Source: Methanocaldococcus fervens AG86 (GTDB taxonomy: Archaea > AGJL01 > Methanococci > Methanococcales > Methanocaldococcaceae). From it: a DNA stretch of 64,000 nt. This document shows, one piece after another, positions 31,706-42,349 of this stretch (position 1 is its first letter; each line of letters starts with the position of its first letter). A program made the translations under genes and the position numbers. The notes beneath the pieces were generated by a model. That model saw nothing but the letters and a program-made list of their open reading frames with translations, did not search any database and had not been told where the DNA came from. The DNA lies in assembly GCF_000023985.1 (NCBI RefSeq), contig NC_013156.1, forward strand, positions 1,166,363 to 1,230,362. Direction: 5' to 3'.

Positions 31706-33886
31706 ATGGGAAAGAGAGCAAAGATGATTGCTAAAATTAAAGAATTGATGGAAAAGTATGATAGGATAAGAAACATTGGAATCTGTGCACACATTGACCA
31801 CGGAAAAACAACATTATCAGATAACCTATTAGCTGGAGCAGGAATGATTTCAAAAGAATTGGCTGGAGAGCAGTTAGCTCTTGACTTCGATGAAGAGGAG
31901 GCTCAAAGAGGTATCACAATCTTCGCTGCAAACGTTTCAATGGTTCACACCTACGAAGGAAAAGAGTACTTAATTAACTTAATCGACACACCAGGACACG
32001 TTGACTTCGGAGGGGACGTTACAAGAGCTATGAGAGCTATTGACGGGGCCATAGTTGTTGTCTGTGCAGTTGAAGGGGTTATGCCACAGACAGAGACCGT
32101 TTTAAGACAAGCATTAAAAGAGAGAGTTAAGCCAGTTCTCTTCATCAACAAAGTTGATAGATTAATTAACGAGTTAAAATTAACACCTGAAGAGTTGCAG
32201 AGCAGATTCATTAAGATTATCAATGATATCAACAACTTAATTAGAAAGATGGCTCCAGAAGAATTTAAAGACAAATGGCTCGTTAGAGTTGAAGATGGAA
32301 GTGTCGCATTTGGTTCAGCTTACAACAACTGGGCAATTTCAGTTCCATTTATGAAGAAGAGTGGAATTACATTTAAAGACATCATCCAATACTGTGAAGA
32401 AGACAGACAAGAAGAGTTAGCTGAAAAAGCTCCATTACATGAAGTTGTTTTAGACATGGTTATTAAACATTTACCAAGCCCACCAGAAGCTCAAAAATAC
32501 AGAATTCCACACTTATGGAAAGGAGATTTAAACTCAGAAGCTGGAAAAGCTATGCTCAATTGCGACCCTAATGGGCCATTAGCAGGGGTTATTACAAAGA
32601 TTATCATGGACAAACACGCTGGAGCTGTTTCCGTCTGTAGATTGTTCAGTGGTAGAATTAGACAGGGAGACGAAGTTTACATGGTAAATAGCCAGCAAAA
32701 GGCAAAGATTCAACAAGTTTCTGTCTTCATGGGTCCAGAGAGAATTCCTGTAGAGAGTATTTCAGCAGGAAACATCTGTGCATTGGTTGGTTTAAAAGAG
32801 GCATCAGCAGGGGAAACAATCTGTTCTCCAGATCACATAATTGAACCATTCGAGGCTATAACACACATCAGTGAGCCAGTTATTACAGTAGCTATTGAAG
32901 CTAAAAACACAAAAGATTTACCAAAATTAATTGAAATATTAAGACAGATTGCAAGAGAGGACCCAACAGTTAAAGTAGAGATTAATGAAGAGACTGGAGA
33001 GCACTTATTAAGCGGTATGGGAGAGTTGCACATTGAAATTATCACAAAATTGAAGATTGAAAGAGATGCAGGAATTCCAGTTGAAGTAGGTCAGCCAATC
33101 GTTGTTTACAGAGAGACAGTAACAGGACAATCACCAATGATTGAGAGTAAGTCTCCAAACAAACACAACAAGCTCTACTTCATAGTAGAACCATTAGAAG
33201 AAGGAGTTTTACAAGCATACAAAGAAGGTAAAATCCCAGACATTGATACAAAGAGAAAATTAGATGATAAAATTGTTCAAGAATTAATCAAAGCAGGAAT
33301 GGATCCAGAAGAAGCTAAGAGAGTAATGTGTGTCTACGAAGGAAACGTTCTCGTCAACATGACAAGAGGTATTGTCCACTTAGATGAAGTTAAAGAATTG
33401 ATTATACAAGGATTTAAGGAAGCTATGAGAAACGGTCCATTGGCAGCAGAGAAGTGTCAGGGAGTTAAAGTTAAATTAATGGATGCTGTCTTACACGAAG
33501 ATGCAATCCACAGAGGGCCTGCTCAAATGATTCCAGCTGCAAGATTTGGTATTAGAGATGCAATGATGCAGGCAAAACCAGTATTGTTAGAGCCAATGCA
33601 ATTCGTCTACATCAACACTCCTCAAGACTTCATGGGAGCAGCGATGAGAGAAATCAGCAACAGAAGAGGACAAATCTTAGATATGGAGCAAGAAGGAGAT
33701 ATGGCAATTATTAAGGCTAAGTGTCCAGTTGCAGAGATGTTCGGATTCGCTGGAGCTATTAGAGGAGCTACCCAGGGTAGATGTCTCTGGAGTATAGAGT
33801 TCGCAGGTTATGAAAAAGTTCCAAGAGAAATGCAAGATCAGTTAATTAAGCAGATTAGAGAAAGAAAGGGACTTAAATTGGAGTAA
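31706..33886 (+). CDS. fusA: Translation elongation factor 2
   Basis: EF-2 is the GTPase that drives translocation. The 726-residue protein has G1 AHIDHGKTT near residue 27, [16 protein letters not shown] and the C-terminal loop DAIHRGP in which His602 should be converted to diphthamide. The ATG at 31706 follows AGGTGAAGGTT; the GTG at 31697 is inside that site. It ends the S12-S7-EF2 run; EF-1A downstream has its own TATA box. Confidence 0.97.
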   Translation: MGKRAKMIAKIKELMEKYDRIRNIGICAHIDHGKTTLSDNLLAGAGMISKELAGEQLALDFDEEEAQRGITIFAANVSMVHTYEGKEYLINLIDTPGHVDFGGDVTRAMRAIDGAIVVVCAVEGVMPQTETVLRQALKERVKPVLFINKVDRLINELKLTPEELQSRFIKIINDINNLIRKMAPEEFKDKWLVRVEDGSVAFGSAYNNWAISVPFMKKSGITFKDIIQYCEEDRQEELAEKAPLHEVVLDMVIKHLPSPPEAQKYRIPHLWKGDLNSEAGKAMLNCDPNGPLAGVITKIIMDKHAGAVSVCRLFSGRIRQGDEVYMVNSQQKAKIQQVSVFMGPERIPVESISAGNICALVGLKEASAGETICSPDHIIEPFEAITHISEPVITVAIEAKNTKDLPKLIEILRQIAREDPTVKVEINEETGEHLLSGMGELHIEIITKLKIERDAGIPVEVGQPIVVYRETVTGQSPMIESKSPNKHNKLYFIVEPLEEGVLQAYKEGKIPDIDTKRKLDDKIVQELIKAGMDPEEAKRVMCVYEGNVLVNMTRGIVHLDEVKELIIQGFKEAMRNGPLAAEKCQGVKVKLMDAVLHEDAIHRGPAQMIPAARFGIRDAMMQAKPVLLEPMQFVYINTPQDFMGAAMREISNRRGQILDMEQEGDMAIIKAKCPVAEMFGFAGAIRGATQGRCLWSIEFAGYEKVPREMQDQLIKQIRERKGLKLE

Positions 33887-33944
33887 TTATTTTCCAATCC
33901 CTTTAAATTTTAATTTAACATCTTTTTGTCTTATGACCAAAAGA

Positions 33945-33952
33945 TTTATATA
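33945..33952 (+). promoter_or_regulatory. TATA box of the EF-1A gene
   Basis: TTTATATA preceded by a purine-rich CCAAAAGA (BRE-like) lies 125 bases upstream of the EF-1A ATG. The predicted start is near 33,975, giving a leader of about 100 nt. It is one of the strongest promoter matches in the window and implies that EF-1A and S10 can be transcribed apart from EF-2. Confidence 0.7.
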
Positions 33953-34076
33953 CCCCCTAATTAATAGTTATATCACCACAAACCACAAATTGTGTATTCT
34001 TATTCCAACTTTGTTAAGTTAAAACTTAACACCATTTTACAAAAAAATAAAAATAAAATAAAATTGGTGATGAAAT

Positions 34077-35363
34077 ATGGCAAAGCAAAAACCAGTATTA
34101 AACGTAGCATTCATTGGACACGTCGATGCAGGTAAGTCAACAACAGTTGGAAGATTATTATACGACAGTGGAGCTATTGACCCACAGGTATTAGAAAGAT
34201 TAAGAAGAGAAGCTCAAGAAAAAGGTAAAGCAGGATTCGAGTTTGCTTACGTTATGGATAACTTAAAAGAAGAGAGAGAAAGAGGGGTTACAATTGACGT
34301 AGCTCACAAGAAATTCGAAACCCCAAAATATGAAATTACAATTGTTGACTGTCCAGGACACAGAGACTTCATTAAAAACATGATTACAGGAGCTTCACAG
34401 GCAGACGCTGCTGTCTTAGTTGTCGACGTTAACGACGCTAAGACAGGAATTCAGCCACAAACAAGAGAGCACTTATTCTTAGCAAGAACATTAGGTATTA
34501 AGCAATTAGCTGTTGCAATCAACAAGATGGATACAGTTAACTACAGCCAAGAAGAATACGAAAAAATGAAAAAGATGTTATCAGAGCAGTTATTAAAAGT
34601 CTTAGGTTACAACCCAGACCAAATTGACTTCATTCCAACAGCTTCATTAAAAGGAGACAACGTTGTTAAGAGATCAGAAAACATGCCATGGTACAAAGGA
34701 CCAACATTAGTTGAAGCTTTAGACAAGTTCGTACCACCAGAAAAACCAGTAGACTTACCATTAAGAATTCCAATTCAAGATGTCTACTCAATTACAGGGG
34801 TTGGAACCGTTCCAGTTGGAAGAGTCGAAACAGGTATCTTAAAACCAGGAGACAAAGTTGTCTTTGAACCAGCTGGTGTCCAAGGAGAAGTTAAGTCAAT
34901 TGAAATGCACCACGAACAAATCCCACAAGCAGAACCTGGAGACAACATTGGATTCAACGTTAGAGGGGTTAGTAAGAAAGACATTAAGAGAGGAGACGTT
35001 TGTGGACACCCAGACAACCCACCAACAGTTGCTGATGAATTCGTAGCTCAAATCGTTGTCTTACAACACCCAACAGCAATTACAGTTGGTTACACACCAG
35101 TCTTCCACGCACACACAGCACAAGTTGCATGTACATTCATTGAGTTAATGAAGAAATTAGATCCAAGAACAGGGCAAGTCATTGAAGAGAACCCACAGTT
35201 CTTAAGAACTGGTGATGCAGCAATTGTTAGAATCAAACCAACAAAACCAATGGTCATCGAAAACGTTAGGGAAATTCCACAGTTAGGAAGATTCGCTATT
35301 AGAGATATGGGTATGACAGTTGCTGCTGGTATGGCAATCGAAGTTAAACCTAAAAACAAATAA
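34077..35363 (+). CDS. tuf: Translation elongation factor 1-alpha
   Basis: EF-1A delivers aminoacyl-tRNA to the ribosome. The 428-residue protein has [11 protein letters not shown] near residue 13, a [11 protein letters not shown] switch, [15 protein letters not shown] and NKMDTV, then the two beta-barrel domains. The ATG follows GGTGATGAAAT. Codon choice leans strongly to favoured codons such as AAC and TTC compared with neighbours, as expected for a highly expressed gene. S10 follows after 71 bases. Confidence 0.98.
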   Translation: MAKQKPVLNVAFIGHVDAGKSTTVGRLLYDSGAIDPQVLERLRREAQEKGKAGFEFAYVMDNLKEERERGVTIDVAHKKFETPKYEITIVDCPGHRDFIKNMITGASQADAAVLVVDVNDAKTGIQPQTREHLFLARTLGIKQLAVAINKMDTVNYSQEEYEKMKKMLSEQLLKVLGYNPDQIDFIPTASLKGDNVVKRSENMPWYKGPTLVEALDKFVPPEKPVDLPLRIPIQDVYSITGVGTVPVGRVETGILKPGDKVVFEPAGVQGEVKSIEMHHEQIPQAEPGDNIGFNVRGVSKKDIKRGDVCGHPDNPPTVADEFVAQIVVLQHPTAITVGYTPVFHAHTAQVACTFIELMKKLDPRTGQVIEENPQFLRTGDAAIVRIKPTKPMVIENVREIPQLGRFAIRDMGMTVAAGMAIEVKPKNK

Positions 35364-35434
35364 ATTCTTTTAATTAACCTTTTTAACCCCATTTTTATTT
35401 TTTTATAATTTAAAAGAGGTTAAGAGGAGGGAGT

Positions 35435-35740
35435 ATGCAAAGGGCAAGAATTAAGTTATCAAGTACAGATCACAAAGTTTTAGATGAAATTTGCAGACAG
35501 ATAAAAGAGATTGCTGAAAAGACTGGTGTTGATATTTCAGGGCCAATACCATTGCCAACAAAGGTCTTAAAAGTTGTTACAAGAAAAAGTCCAGATGGAG
35601 AAGGTTCATCAACATTTGATAGATGGACAATGAAGATTCATAAGAGATTAATTGACATAGATGCAGATGAAAGAGCTTTAAGACACATCATGAAAATAAG
35701 AATCCCAGATAACGTTCAAATAGAGATACAGTTTAAATAA
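35435..35740 (+). CDS. rps10: Ribosomal protein S10 (uS10)
   Basis: S10 is a 101-residue head protein of the small subunit. It begins [20 protein letters not shown] and contains [18 protein letters not shown] and [11 protein letters not shown], all conserved. The ATG follows GAGGAGGGAGT. It closes the str-type block. An AT-rich gap with a 10-bp hairpin separates it from the convergent engB. Confidence 0.97.
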   Translation: MQRARIKLSSTDHKVLDEICRQIKEIAEKTGVDISGPIPLPTKVLKVVTRKSPDGEGSSTFDRWTMKIHKRLIDIDADERALRHIMKIRIPDNVQIEIQFK

Positions 35741-35778
35741 GAGCTCTATTTTATAGGATAAACTTTCATAGGCAAAAG

Positions 35779-35809
35779 CGTTGCAATCTGAACAGTGAGG
35801 ATTGCAACG
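35779..35809. repeat. Inverted repeat in the S10/engB convergent gap
   Basis: CGTTGCAATC (35779-35788) and GATTGCAACG (35800-35809) form a perfect 10-bp stem with an 11-nt loop. A T-rich run follows on the plus strand. It sits between the 3' ends of two convergent genes. It may be a terminator-associated hairpin or a relic of a palindromic repeat; the function is not evident. Confidence 0.6.
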
Positions 35810-35829
35810 AATCTTTTCTTTTTTATTGT

Positions 35830-36477
35830 TTATTCAATATTTCTCAATTTTTTGAATAACCTAACTCTTTCAATAATTTTTTTCTTTATTTCTTCAATCC
35901 CTTTACCTTCTTTCAATATTGCAGGAACAATAAACTTCCACTGATGCCATGGTGGCTGGCATTTTAGATATTCACAGATTCCATCTAAAACCTCATCCCA
36001 TTCTTCTTTCTTTATTTTGTCCATCTTATTAGCCACAAGAATTGGGCTTATTTTTAGATCAGTTATAAAGTCAAACATCTCTAAATCAATTGGAATCTCT
36101 CCTCTCTCTTCCCATCTTTCAACTATTTCAAAAAATGCCTTTGCATCTATAATTTGAACTGCTGCAGCTATCTCATCTGCATGATTTTCTATATAATGGA
36201 CAATCTCATCCTTAATCTTTTCCTGTATTTTTTTTGGCAATCCGGCCATATAACCAAAACCTGGCATATCTACCAAAATATACTCTCCCATATCATATTC
36301 ATTAATCTTTAAAGTAACACCAGGCTTTTTTCCAACTTTAACATCTTTTCTACCAGTTATCAATCTAACAAAAGTAGATTTACCAACATTACTCCTTCCA
36401 ACCACTACAACTTTTGGTTTTATCTTTTTTTCTTCATACTTTTCCTTTAAATTTTTGTATTTCTCAAAAAAGTCCAT
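35830..36477 (-). CDS. engB: Probable GTP-binding protein EngB
   Basis: This is a 215-residue TrmE-Era-EngB-like GTPase. G1 is GRSNVGKST near residue 28, G3 is DMPGFGYM around 74-81, and G4 is ANKMDKI near 148. Bacterial EngB (YihA) acts in large-subunit assembly; the archaeal role is inferred. The ATG at 36477 follows GTGTGATAAC; TTG at 36489 is in frame but lies at the binding site. It is downstream of the DUF211 gene on the same strand after a 64-base gap. Confidence 0.88.
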   Translation of the reverse strand: MDFFEKYKNLKEKYEEKKIKPKVVVVGRSNVGKSTFVRLITGRKDVKVGKKPGVTLKINEYDMGEYILVDMPGFGYMAGLPKKIQEKIKDEIVHYIENHADEIAAAVQIIDAKAFFEIVERWEERGEIPIDLEMFDFITDLKISPILVANKMDKIKKEEWDEVLDGICEYLKCQPPWHQWKFIVPAILKEGKGIEEIKKKIIERVRLFKKLRNIE

Positions 36478-36541
36478 GTTATCACACAACTATTTAATTT
36501 TTAAAATAGTAAAAAAGATGGGATGTTTGTTATTTTTATTT

Positions 36542-36835
36542 TTAATATCTGTCCTGTGGAGTTCTGACTTCCTCAATAATCTTCTTACCAGCAACAACCT
36601 CATCTATACTGTGAATGGTCCCTCCCAAACTTTCAATAATTTCCTGAATTTCATCAAAATCTAAGTTATTCCCTTCAATAGTTACCTTAACATTCTCAGT
36701 TTCTTTATCAATCTCATAAACGGTAATATTAACCCCATCGATATTTGGTAATGATGTTAATTTTAACGCCATATCTGTTATTTTTGGTTCATGTGGCTTT
36801 AATATATCTAAAACAATTCTCCTAATGCCATTCAA
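36542..36835 (-). CDS. DUF211 family protein
   Basis: This small 97-residue protein resembles the archaeal DUF211 family, with a ferredoxin-like alpha/beta pattern: [15 protein letters not shown] at the start, a central [21 protein letters not shown] pair of strands and [14 protein letters not shown] near the end. Structures in the family are known, but the function is not settled. It starts with TTG at 36835 after AGAGGGATAAAA. The ATG at 36831 is out of frame. Confidence 0.82.
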   Translation of the reverse strand: MNGIRRIVLDILKPHEPKITDMALKLTSLPNIDGVNITVYEIDKETENVKVTIEGNNLDFDEIQEIIESLGGTIHSIDEVVAGKKIIEEVRTPQDRY

Positions 36836-37026
36836 TTTTATCCCTCTAAGATTTTAATTTTTTAGTTCATGTTACCTATTATCAATATTGGATTATTTAA
36901 GATTATTGTTGATATATTTTTATTTATGGATTTATAAAATATTAAAAATCAAATGATAAGATATTAATAACACCTAAGATAAATTAGTAATGTTATTAGC
37001 TATTAAGACCTTAATGGAGGGAAACG

Positions 37027-37932
37027 ATGGAGATAAATGGAGTATATATTGAGGACACATTTGCAGAAGCATTTCCAATATATGTATCAAGAGTTTTAAT
37101 AACAGCTGCTACAAAGAAGTGGGCTAAGATTGCAGCTACAGAGGCAACCGGTTTTGGATGCTCTGTCATAATGTGTCCAGCAGAGGCGGGAATTGAGAAG
37201 TATGTCCCACCATCAGAAACCCCAGATGGAAGACCAGGATTTATAATTCAAATTTGCCACCCTAAAAAGTCAGAATTAGAGCATCAAATGTTAGAGAGAT
37301 TAGGACAGTGTGTCTTAACATGCCCAACAACAGCTATTTTTGACGCTATGGGAGATAAAGCTGAAGAGCAACTAAAAGTTGGATTTAAGTTGAAGTTTTT
37401 CGGAGACGGATATGAGAAGAAAGATGAGATGTACGGAAGAAAAGTTTATAGAATTCCAATCATGGGAGGAGAATTTATAACTGAAGCTAAATTTGGAATT
37501 AAAAAAGGAGTTGCTGGAGGAAACTTCTTCATAATGGCAGATACAAATGCTTCTGCTTTAATTGCTGCTGAAGCAGCAGTTAATGCCATTGCAAGTGTTG
37601 AAGGTGTTATAACTCCATTCCCAGGAGGAGTTGTTGCTTCAGGTAGTAAAGTTGGAGCAAGCAATCCAAAATACAAGTTCATGGTTGCTACAACAAACCA
37701 CAAGATGTGTCCAACATTGAAAGGAGTCGTTGAAGATTCAGAAGTTCCTGAAGATGTAAATGGAGTTTACGAGATAGTTATTGATGGAGTTGATGAAGAG
37801 GCTGTTAAAGAGGCAATGAAACAAGGTATTTTAGCAGCTACAAAAGTTCCAGGAGTTAAGAAAATCACTGCTGGAAACTACGGAGGTAAATTAGGTAAAT
37901 ACCAATTCAATTTAAGAGAATTGTTTGAATAA
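37027..37932 (+). CDS. ftr: Formylmethanofuran:tetrahydromethanopterin formyltransferase
   Basis: Ftr moves the formyl group from formylmethanofuran to tetrahydromethanopterin, the second step of CO2 reduction. The 301-residue protein begins [19 protein letters not shown] and shows [31 protein letters not shown] and [13 protein letters not shown], all typical of Ftr. The ATG follows GGAGGGAAACG. Its upstream region 36,836-37,026 is AT-rich with no gene. Methanofuran for this step depends on MfnA, encoded later in the window. Confidence 0.97.
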   Translation: MEINGVYIEDTFAEAFPIYVSRVLITAATKKWAKIAATEATGFGCSVIMCPAEAGIEKYVPPSETPDGRPGFIIQICHPKKSELEHQMLERLGQCVLTCPTTAIFDAMGDKAEEQLKVGFKLKFFGDGYEKKDEMYGRKVYRIPIMGGEFITEAKFGIKKGVAGGNFFIMADTNASALIAAEAAVNAIASVEGVITPFPGGVVASGSKVGASNPKYKFMVATTNHKMCPTLKGVVEDSEVPEDVNGVYEIVIDGVDEEAVKEAMKQGILAATKVPGVKKITAGNYGGKLGKYQFNLRELFE

Positions 37933-38047
37933 ATCTTAAATTGTTTTAATTTACTTTTTTAGTAAATATTACAAATAAAATTTAAATAGTTGATAATTTA
38001 AAATTATATTAAAATAATTTAAATAAAACCAATAGGAGGTTTTTGGT

Positions 38048-38722
38048 TTGAAACCAAAATATGCATTAAGAAAGGATATGATTGGAGAATTTACACTAAA
38101 TAAATCTTTTAACACCTATAGAGGGAGAGTTTTAAAAGCTGATTTTAATGGCCCTATTGAAGGTATAGTGATGAAAAACAAGAAAGAGCATATATATTTC
38201 TACCCTCTTTTAGCTCTGCATATGGTTAAACCTATAAACTGCATCCCTATAAACGTTATTCCAAAAACTTCCCTCCCAACAAACCCAAAGAATGTACATA
38301 TTAAGGAAGCTCTGTCAAGGATTGTAGGCAGAACTTTGAAAGTTTATTATGAAACGCCAAAAACATCTTATTTGGGTAGATTGTTGGGTTTTACAAGAGG
38401 AGTTTTTTCATGGACTTTGGTTTTAGAGATACATGGAGAGGTTGTTTTATTATTCAATCCTGATTATATTGTTTATTATGGGACAAAGTGGAAGTTTTTG
38501 AAGAATAATCCACCATACAAACCGCCAAAATTGATGAATATTACAAAGACAGCCAACTACTTAAAAAGATGTTTGTTGGAGGATGTAATTATAGAGCCAG
38601 AGTATCCGAGAATAAACATTGAAAATAAAGTTTATGTTTACCCTTACGGAGTTGTATCTAAGGATGATTATTTAGGAAAGACTGTGGAAGAGATATTAAA
38701 AGAAAAAGAGTTCTTAATTTAA
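38048..38722 (+). CDS. Conserved-looking protein of unknown function
   Basis: I do not recognise this 224-residue protein. It is soluble, basic, rich in Lys, Tyr and Pro and without a signal peptide. The N-terminal part has a small-barrel feel (GEFTLNKSFNTYRGRVLKADFNGPIEGIVM) and the middle has strand-like LGFTRGVFSWTLVLEIHGEVVLLFNPDYIVYYG. Such patterns can occur in RNA- or DNA-binding folds, but no motif settles it. It starts with TTG at 38048 after AGGAGG, and lies between ftr and pdaD with its own AT-rich upstream region. Codon usage matches its neighbours. Confidence 0.75.
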   Translation: MKPKYALRKDMIGEFTLNKSFNTYRGRVLKADFNGPIEGIVMKNKKEHIYFYPLLALHMVKPINCIPINVIPKTSLPTNPKNVHIKEALSRIVGRTLKVYYETPKTSYLGRLLGFTRGVFSWTLVLEIHGEVVLLFNPDYIVYYGTKWKFLKNNPPYKPPKLMNITKTANYLKRCLLEDVIIEPEYPRINIENKVYVYPYGVVSKDDYLGKTVEEILKEKEFLI

Positions 38723-38893
38723 AGATTATCAAAAAATAATAGATAAAATCTATTTTTATACGTTAATGGTTTTAAAAATTTTAAAATTTTCTTTTTTGTT
38801 AGTATCTTCCTGATTTAATTAAAAATAGTTTGTAATATTCTGTTTTTTTACATAAAAGCTTAAAAAATTTTGATTTATTTTAGCACCGAAGAG

Positions 38894-38901
38894 TTTATAT
38901 A
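38894..38901 (+). promoter_or_regulatory. TATA box upstream of pdaD
   Basis: TTTATATA preceded by ACCGAAGAG matches a BRE/TATA pair 94 bases before the pdaD ATG. A second TATA-like run, TATATATAAT at 38941-38950, could drive a shorter leader. The remainder of 38,723-38,994 is AT-rich with no gene. Confidence 0.55.
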
Positions 38902-38994
38902 TGAGTAATCATTATTTACACTAAAAAATCTTATAGCAATTATATATAATCGCCTATAAATTGAGAAAAATTTAAATTTTTGGAGGTGCGTTGA

Positions 38995-39492
38995 ATGAAC
39001 GCTGAGATAAACCCTCTAAATGCTTATTTTAAGTTACCAAACACAGTTTCTTTGGTAGCTGGAAGTAGTGAAGGTGAAACACCGTTGAATGCGTTTGATG
39101 GAGCTTTATTGAATGCAGGTATAGGTAATGTTAATTTAATTAGGATAAGTAGTATAATGCCTCCAGGAGCTGAAATTGTTCCTTTACCAAAATTGCCAAT
39201 GGGTGCTTTAGTTCCAACAGCTTACGGTTATATGATTAGCGACGTTCCAGGAGAAACAATAGCAGCTGCAATAAGTGTTGCTATTCCAAAAGATAAAAGC
39301 CTATGCGGATTAATTATGGAGTATGAAGGAAAATGCTCAAAAAAAGAGGCAGAGAAAACAGTTAGAGAAATGGCAAAGATGGGTTTTGAAATGAGAGGTT
39401 GGGAATTGGATAGGATTGAATCAATTGCTGTTGAGCATACAGTAGAAAAATTAGGATGTGCATTTGCTGCAGCTGCATTGTGGTATAAATAA
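38995..39492 (+). CDS. pdaD: Pyruvoyl-dependent arginine decarboxylase
   Basis: PdaD decarboxylates arginine to agmatine, the first step to polyamines in methanogens. The 165-residue proenzyme cleaves itself at Ser52-Ser53 in [11 protein letters not shown]; Ser53 becomes the pyruvoyl group. The C-terminal [12 protein letters not shown] is typical. The ATG follows GGAGGTGCGTTGA. It is followed by speD and speE, which complete most of a spermidine route; the agmatinase is not here. Confidence 0.96.
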   Translation: MNAEINPLNAYFKLPNTVSLVAGSSEGETPLNAFDGALLNAGIGNVNLIRISSIMPPGAEIVPLPKLPMGALVPTAYGYMISDVPGETIAAAISVAIPKDKSLCGLIMEYEGKCSKKEAEKTVREMAKMGFEMRGWELDRIESIAVEHTVEKLGCAFAAAALWYK

Positions 39493-39647
39493 ACAACAAA
39501 AAATAAGAATAAAAATTTAAAAATAACACCAAACAGTTAAATATGATTAGGATAAATAATTATTAGAGGAAAATAATTTAAAGATAATCTGAGATTTTTG
39601 GTTTTTTCAAAAATTTATTTTATATTTTTACCTTTGGAGGTGAAAAC

Positions 39648-40019
39648 ATGTTAAAATACTTAGGAAAACACTTAATATTGGAGTTATGGGGGTGTGATCC
39701 AAAGGCTTTAGATGATGTAGAAGGTATAGAGAAGATGTTGGTAGATAGTGTAGAGGCTTGCGGAGCTACGTTAATCTGTGTAAGAACACATAAATTTTCA
39801 CCTCAAGGAGCTACAGGAGTTGCTGTTTTGGCAGAAAGCCACATATCAATTCACACCTGGCCTGAACTTGGATATGCTGCTATGGATATTTTCACCTGTG
39901 GAACTCACGTTGAACCAGCAAAAGCACTACCAATTATTAGGGACTTTTTAAAACCAAAACACGTTGAGATTTTGGATTTGAAGAGGGGTATAAGGCTAAA
40001 TGAAGGTGATGAAGAGTGA
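39648..40019 (+). CDS. speD: S-adenosylmethionine decarboxylase proenzyme
   Basis: This short (123 aa) pyruvoyl enzyme provides the aminopropyl donor for spermidine. The processing site is [11 protein letters not shown], with Ser64 expected to become the pyruvoyl group. Family members of this size are the archaeal/bacterial SpeH type. It begins after GGAGGTGAAAAC. Its stop overlaps the speE start by four bases (GTGA), so translation is coupled. Confidence 0.96.
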   Translation: MLKYLGKHLILELWGCDPKALDDVEGIEKMLVDSVEACGATLICVRTHKFSPQGATGVAVLAESHISIHTWPELGYAAMDIFTCGTHVEPAKALPIIRDFLKPKHVEILDLKRGIRLNEGDEE

Positions 40020-40897
40020 ATCAAAATAACAATTTTAAATGCCACATATGGTTTACCGAATATCACAACAACAATGTAGCTTTATCAGTTAGAGTTAAGG
40101 ATATTTTATATATGGACAAATCAGAATTTCAGGAGATAGAAATTATTGATACATACGATTTTGGAAAGGTTTTAATTTTAGATAACACTTTTCAAACAAC
40201 AGAGAGAGATGAATTTATATATCATGAGTTAATCTCCCACGTTCCTCTTTTCACCCACCCAAATCCAAAAGAGGTTTTAGTTATTGGAGGAGGAGATGGA
40301 GGAACTGTTAGGGAGGTAGTTAAGCACAAATCAGTTGAAACAGTAGATTTCGTTGAATTGGATGGAAAGGTTATTGAGGCTTGTAAAAAGTATATGCCAA
40401 AATTGAGCTGTGAAATAGACAATGAGAAGGTAAATTTGATAATAACAGATGGAATTAGGTATGTTGCTGAAACAGACAAGAAGTATGATGTAATTATTGT
40501 TGACTGTCCAGACCCCGTGGGACCTGCTAAAGGATTATTTGAAAAAGAATTTTACAAAAATGTGTTTAAATGCTTAAAAGATGACGGAATTATGGTTCAA
40601 CAATCAGAGAGTCCATTGTATAATTTAGATTTGATACAAAATATTTGTAGATATTTAAAAGATGCTGGATTCAAAATTATCATGCCATACACATATCCAA
40701 TGCCAACATATCCAAGCGGATTTTGGAGCTTCACATTGGCATCTAAAAAATACAACCCATTAGAAACTGATGAAGAAAGGATAAAAGAGGCTTTAAAAGA
40801 TATGGAAACAAAATACTACGATGAAGAAGTCCATAAAGGAGTGTTTTTAGCTTCACCTAAATTTTTAAAAGAAGCTGTTAAAAAAGCTCTTGAATAA
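40016..40897 (+). CDS. speE: Spermidine synthase-family aminopropyltransferase
   Basis: SpeE transfers the aminopropyl group from decarboxylated AdoMet to a polyamine. The 293-residue protein has [16 protein letters not shown] around residues 90-105, [19 protein letters not shown], and the catalytic [13 protein letters not shown] loop. The start is GTG at 40016, overlapping the speD stop, with AAGGTGATGAAGA upstream. The exact acceptor (putrescine or another amine) cannot be told here. Confidence 0.94.
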   Translation: MNQNNNFKCHIWFTEYHNNNVALSVRVKDILYMDKSEFQEIEIIDTYDFGKVLILDNTFQTTERDEFIYHELISHVPLFTHPNPKEVLVIGGGDGGTVREVVKHKSVETVDFVELDGKVIEACKKYMPKLSCEIDNEKVNLIITDGIRYVAETDKKYDVIIVDCPDPVGPAKGLFEKEFYKNVFKCLKDDGIMVQQSESPLYNLDLIQNICRYLKDAGFKIIMPYTYPMPTYPSGFWSFTLASKKYNPLETDEERIKEALKDMETKYYDEEVHKGVFLASPKFLKEAVKKALE

Positions 40898-40982
40898 ATT
40901 TTTATTTTTTATCTCTAAAATAATTTTAAATAAGGGCTCTTTTTTATATTTGTTTATTATTAAATTTAAATTTGGTGAAAAA

Positions 40983-42332
40983 ATGGACTTAGAAGGATAT
41001 GTTAGAAGATGTCTAAGAAAAAAAATTCCTGAAAATAAAATTATAGAGGATGGATTTAAAAGAATTTTAGAGATTAAAGAAGATGTTGATGAAGAGTTTG
41101 CAAGAAAGTTTATAAAGGCCATATTGGAGGAGGTAAAGACAACTGAAAAATTTAAAGAAATAGAGGATGAAAATTTAAAAAATATATTAAAATATCCTGA
41201 ATCTGAAGTTACAATGGGTAAAATGGGAGTTGGTAGTAGAGGAGAAGGCGATTTCTTTGTGCATAGGGAGATAGCAAGGATTGTTAAAAGCACTAAAGTT
41301 AAAGCCTATGTCTCAGCTGAAGAGCAGGACGATGCAGGAATTGTTAGAGCAGATGCAAAATACATAGTTGCAGCAATAGATGGAACACATTCAAGATTAA
41401 GTGATTTCCCATTTTTAGGGGGGTTTCACGTAGCAAGAGCTGCTTTAAGAGACATTTATGTTATGGGAGCTGAGGCAGTAGCTTTAATTAGCGATGTGCA
41501 TTTAGCTGATGATGGAGATGTTGGAAAGATATTTGACTTCACAGCTGGAATATGCGCTGTTTCTGAGGCAGTTAATGTTCCTTTAATAGGAGGAAGTACT
41601 TTAAGAGTTGGAGGGGACATGGTAATTGGAGATAGATTGGTTAGTGCTGTTGGAGCTATTGGGGTTATTAAAGAAGGAGAACCAACTGCGAGGAGAAATG
41701 CTGAGGTTGGGGATGTTATTTTAATGACTGAAGGTAGTGGGGGAGGAACTATAACAACAACCGCCCTATACTATGGATGGTTTGATGTGATCTATGAAAC
41801 CTTAAATGTAGATTTTATAAAAGCATGCCAAAATTTAATTAAAAGTGGTTTGGTTAAAAATATTCACGCTATGACTGATGTTACAAATGGTGGTTTAAGG
41901 GGAGATGCTTATGAAATTTCAAAAACAGCCAAAGTTTCATTAGTATTTGATAAAGAGAAGGTCTATAAAACAATCAATCCAAAGGTTTTGGAGATGCTTG
42001 AAGCATTAAATATAGATCCTCTCGGAGTTTCCACTGATTCTTTAATGATAATCTGCCCTGAAGAGTATGCTGAAGATATAAAAAAGGCTACTGGAGCTAT
42101 GGAAGTTGGATACGTTGAAGAAGGAAAAGAAAGCTACTTAGTTGATGGAGATAAAAGAATTCCATTAAAACCAATGTTTAGAGAATCTGCCTATACACCA
42201 GTTAAGAAGGTTGTTGGTGAGAAAAAACCAGAAAACTTTGAAGAGATGAAAGAAAAAGTTAGAAGGGCTTGTGATGAAGCTATTAAAAAGAAAGATTTTG
42301 TTGTAAACTTGTTAAATAGTAGGAAGAAATAA
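40983..42332 (+). CDS. AIR synthase-related (PurM/HypE/SelD-like) protein
   Basis: This 449-residue protein has an extra N-terminal helical region (residues 1-85) followed by a PurM-like ATP-binding fold. Signatures include EEQDDAGIVRADAKYIVAAIDGTHS, VMGAEAVALISDVHLADDGD and MTDVTNGGLRGDAYEI. The family covers selenophosphate synthetase, HypE and AIR synthetase, and this is a distinct methanogen branch whose reaction I cannot name. The ATG at 40983 follows GGTGAAAAA; the open frame extends back to 40890 without support. It is 85 bases downstream of speE. Confidence 0.82.
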   Translation: MDLEGYVRRCLRKKIPENKIIEDGFKRILEIKEDVDEEFARKFIKAILEEVKTTEKFKEIEDENLKNILKYPESEVTMGKMGVGSRGEGDFFVHREIARIVKSTKVKAYVSAEEQDDAGIVRADAKYIVAAIDGTHSRLSDFPFLGGFHVARAALRDIYVMGAEAVALISDVHLADDGDVGKIFDFTAGICAVSEAVNVPLIGGSTLRVGGDMVIGDRLVSAVGAIGVIKEGEPTARRNAEVGDVILMTEGSGGGTITTTALYYGWFDVIYETLNVDFIKACQNLIKSGLVKNIHAMTDVTNGGLRGDAYEISKTAKVSLVFDKEKVYKTINPKVLEMLEALNIDPLGVSTDSLMIICPEEYAEDIKKATGAMEVGYVEEGKESYLVDGDKRIPLKPMFRESAYTPVKKVVGEKKPENFEEMKEKVRRACDEAIKKKDFVVNLLNSRKK

Positions 42333-42349
42333 TTTATTTTTTTTTAATA

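Noticed and set aside
36964-36999. TTAATAACA...TGTTATTAG inverted repeat before ftr
   Set aside because: Short, AT-only arms with a long spacer; too likely by chance to call an operator.
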